DNA from: JAPPLB01 sp965218555
Lineage (GTDB): Bacteria > Acidobacteriota > Terriglobia > Bryobacterales > UBA6623
NCBI GenBank assembly: GCA_965218555.1
Contig: OZ244625.1
Location: forward strand, 992,001 to 1,056,000
Direction: 5' to 3'
Length of the DNA stretch: 64,000 bases
The stretch's first letter is position 1; every line of letters starts with the position of its first letter. Of this stretch, positions 61,940 to 64,000 are shown one piece after another. The translations under genes and the position numbers were made by a program. A model generated the notes under the pieces. It saw nothing but the letters and a program-made list of their open reading frames with translations. It ran no database searches and was not told the DNA's origin.

Positions 61940-64000
61940 ATGAAGGCACCCTATCTCACCACGACCGTCGCACCATCGGTAAGTCACTCCGCGAGACGTC
62001 TTCTCGCGTTGGCCCTGCTCAGCGCGCTACCCACTGCTGTCCACGCCGCCCCGAGCAGCGCCGCTGTCGATTTCCAACGTCAAGTCCGTCCCGCGCTCTC
62101 CGACGCCTGCTTCCAATGTCATGGCCCCGACCCGACCACGCGGATTGCCGGCTTGCGCTTGGATACCAGCGAGGGCGCCTTCGGAAGCCGGCCCGCCGGC
62201 GTGCCGATTGTCCCCGGCGATCCCGAAAGCAGTCTCGTCTACCAGCGCATCACCAACCCGGACAAGGCTCGGCGCATGCCGCCCGAATACTCTCACAAGG
62301 AGCTCAAGCCCGAGCAGATCGACACCATTCGCCAATGGATCGAGCAAGGCGCCAACTGGGAGGAGCACTGGGCCTTCACGCGGCCGGAACGCCCCGATCT
62401 TCCTCAAGTCGACAACACGGACTGGGTCCGGAATCCGATCGACCGTTTCATCCTTGCAAACCTCGATGCCGCGGGACTCGAGCCGTCCCCCGAAGCCGAC
62501 CGCCGCTCGCTGATCCGCCGCGCCTCCCTCGACATCACCGGCCTGCCGCCCACCCCGGAACAGGTCGAATCGTTTGTCAACGATTCATCGCCCGATGCCT
62601 ACGAGAATCTCGTCGACACCCTGATAAGCAGCGAGGCCTACGGCGAGCACCGTGCACGCTACTGGCTCGACGCCGCCCGCTACGCCGATACTCACGGCCT
62701 GCACCACGACAATTACCGCGAGATGTGGCCCTACCGCGACTGGGTCATCCGCGCCTTCAATCGTAATCAGACCTTCGACGAGTTCACCGTCGAGCAAATT
62801 GCGGGCGACTTGCTTCCCAACCCCACCAAGGAACAGCAGATCGCCACCGGATTCCACCGCTGCAACATCACTACAAGCGAAGGCGGGTCCATTGACGAGG
62901 AAGTCCTCGTGATGTACGCCAAGGACCGTGTTGACACCACCGGCACCGTTTGGCTCGGCCTGACCGTCGGCTGCGCGACTTGCCACGATCACAAGTTCGA
63001 TCCCATCGCTCAGAAAGACTTCTATTCGTTGGCCGCCTTCTTCCGAAACACCACGCAGAAGGCGATGGACGGCAACTACTACGACACCCCGCCGGCGCTC
63101 CTTCTGCCTCCGTCCGAGGATGAATCCCGCTGGCGGCAACTTCGGACCGCGGAACCCGCCGCAAGAGAGAATCTCGAGCAGGCGCGCCGGCAAGCACGGA
63201 ACGAGTTCGACAACTGGCTGAGCGCCCAAAAGAAGATTCAGCTTGAGACGGACCGTTTTGATCCTTCAGAGATCCTTTCCCTCAAATTGGATCGTCTCGC
63301 GCAAGCTCGCTTAGGTTCGACCATCATGCCGCTCCAACTCGAAGGCGGCGGAAAGGTCAAACGTGAATCGGGAACCCGCGTTCTGGACTTGTCAGAGAAA
63401 GCAAACGCCGCGCTACCGGGCTTCCCTTCCCTCAAGGCCGACGAGCCGTTCACCGTAGCGCTGGCGTTCCGTCTGAATGAAGGCGCCGATTCAGGGACCC
63501 TCATCAGCCAAAACGACCCCGGCAACGAAGACCGCGGCTGGCGGATCGATCTCGCCGAAGGCCTTCCCAGTCTCACGCTGCGTGTACAGGACGGCCGCGC
63601 CATCGGCCGCAAGGCCACCGGCGACCGCTGCGCCGAAGCTGGTGACTGGCATCATATCGCTGTTACGTATGACGGCAAACGGCAGCGAACCGGCATGACG
63701 CTTTATCTTGACGGCAAGGAGTTGCCCTTCGAGAACACCGGCCGCGCCATCCAAACCCTGCGAGGGTCGATCCACACCGATGAACCGTTGCTGATCGGCG
63801 CCCGATCCGGCGAAGACGGCGCGAAAAGCGGATTCCTGAACGGGTCGATCCGCGACCTCCGCATCCTCAACCGCGCTGTGACCGAAGCCGAAGCGCCGTT
63901 GCTCGCCCGCTGGGATTCGCTGACCACGGCCCGTGGCAAAGCCCCGCGCAAACTGAACTACAAGGCAAAGACATCCCTCGAGTCCTACTACCTCGTCCGT
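61940..64000 (+). CDS. PSD1 and planctomycete cytochrome C domain protein with LamG-like insert (3' end beyond window)
   Basis: The frame is open from ATG 61940 through the last base (687 codons). It has a signal peptide (RRLLALALLSALPTAVHA), a PSCyt1 domain with CFQCH (57-61), DUF1549 (NPIDRFILANLDAAGLEPSP, WLDAARYADTHGLHHDNYRE) and a second CxxCH (CATCHDHKFDPIAQ). It then carries a LamG/concanavalin-type domain (DEPFTVALAFRLNEG, WHHIAVTYDGKRQ, GFLNGSIRDLRILNRAVT). The DUF1553 part and, by analogy with 10601 and 36315, a DUF1501 partner should lie beyond the window. The LamG insert, absent from the other two, suggests glycan binding. Confidence 0.9.
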   Translation, partial: MKAPYLTTTVAPSVSHSARRLLALALLSALPTAVHAAPSSAAVDFQRQVRPALSDACFQCHGPDPTTRIAGLRLDTSEGAFGSRPAGVPIVPGDPESSLVYQRITNPDKARRMPPEYSHKELKPEQIDTIRQWIEQGANWEEHWAFTRPERPDLPQVDNTDWVRNPIDRFILANLDAAGLEPSPEADRRSLIRRASLDITGLPPTPEQVESFVNDSSPDAYENLVDTLISSEAYGEHRARYWLDAARYADTHGLHHDNYREMWPYRDWVIRAFNRNQTFDEFTVEQIAGDLLPNPTKEQQIATGFHRCNITTSEGGSIDEEVLVMYAKDRVDTTGTVWLGLTVGCATCHDHKFDPIAQKDFYSLAAFFRNTTQKAMDGNYYDTPPALLLPPSEDESRWRQLRTAEPAARENLEQARRQARNEFDNWLSAQKKIQLETDRFDPSEILSLKLDRLAQARLGSTIMPLQLEGGGKVKRESGTRVLDLSEKANAALPGFPSLKADEPFTVALAFRLNEGADSGTLISQNDPGNEDRGWRIDLAEGLPSLTLRVQDGRAIGRKATGDRCAEAGDWHHIAVTYDGKRQRTGMTLYLDGKELPFENTGRAIQTLRGSIHTDEPLLIGARSGEDGAKSGFLNGSIRDLRILNRAVTEAEAPLLARWDSLTTARGKAPRKLNYKAKTSLESYYLVR

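Overview
The window is GC-rich bacterial DNA, most likely from an acidobacterium of the Bryobacterales/Solibacter type. The inference rests on gene content only: an Oar-like TonB-dependent receptor of over 1,100 residues with an N-terminal carboxypeptidase-regulatory-like domain, many Tat- or Sec-exported proteins, PSD1/DUF1501 pairs (names coined for planctomycetes but common in Acidobacteria), and secreted enzymes of kinds usually cytosolic. No rRNA and no complete tRNA is present, so taxonomy stays tentative.

Layout. 1-6.2 kb: DUF2461 protein, exported HpcH/HpaI aldolase, a two-module protein of unknown function, an NCS2 purine/pyrimidine permease with two compensating frameshifts, and a tRNA-like fragment. 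6.2-10.6 kb (minus): a putative operon of two sialidase-family proteins and a TIM-barrel hydrolase, diverging from a PSD1 cytochrome plus DUF1501 pair (10.6-14.7 kb). 15.0-27.7 kb (minus): six further sialidase-family proteins behind a large TonB-dependent receptor, with a dehydrogenase remnant between two of them. 28.3-36.0 kb (minus): what was once a GntR regulator / PhyH dioxygenase / sodium:solute symporter operon. The regulator is now split by a roughly 4.6 kb mobile island holding a MobA/MobL relaxase, an IS630-family element, an RHH-PIN toxin-antitoxin pair and a repeat protein. 36.3-41.5 kb: a second DUF1549/DUF1553 + DUF1501 pair and an exported amidohydrolase. 42.0-48.9 kb: AbrB-PIN toxin-antitoxin, enolase-superfamily enzyme, D-2-hydroxyacid dehydrogenase, dipeptidase, broken HEPN/MNT pair, MBL hydrolase. 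49.0-54.1 kb: beta-propeller protein, large PVC-type cytochrome/HEAT protein, TauD-like dioxygenase. 54.5-57.8 kb: RelE/XRE pair and a DUF1537 kinase/PdxA pair for four-carbon sugar acids. 58.0-64.0 kb: secreted protein of unknown function, NHL propeller, TerB-like protein, and a third PSD1 protein cut by the window end.

Functionally this looks like a scavenging locus: secreted sialidase-like and TIM-barrel hydrolases release sugars, a TonB receptor and a Na+ symporter import products, and cytoplasmic enolase-family, hydroxyacid-dehydrogenase, DUF1537/PdxA and dioxygenase enzymes process sugar acids and related compounds. The most notable non-coding signal is a dispersed element of about 140-220 bp with inverted ends (AGCCTGCATTTCTCACCAC), found in four clear copies. 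Three of them lie in gaps between convergent genes. Gene remnants (symporter, dehydrogenase, regulator, HEPN, relaxase) show active decay and rearrangement.
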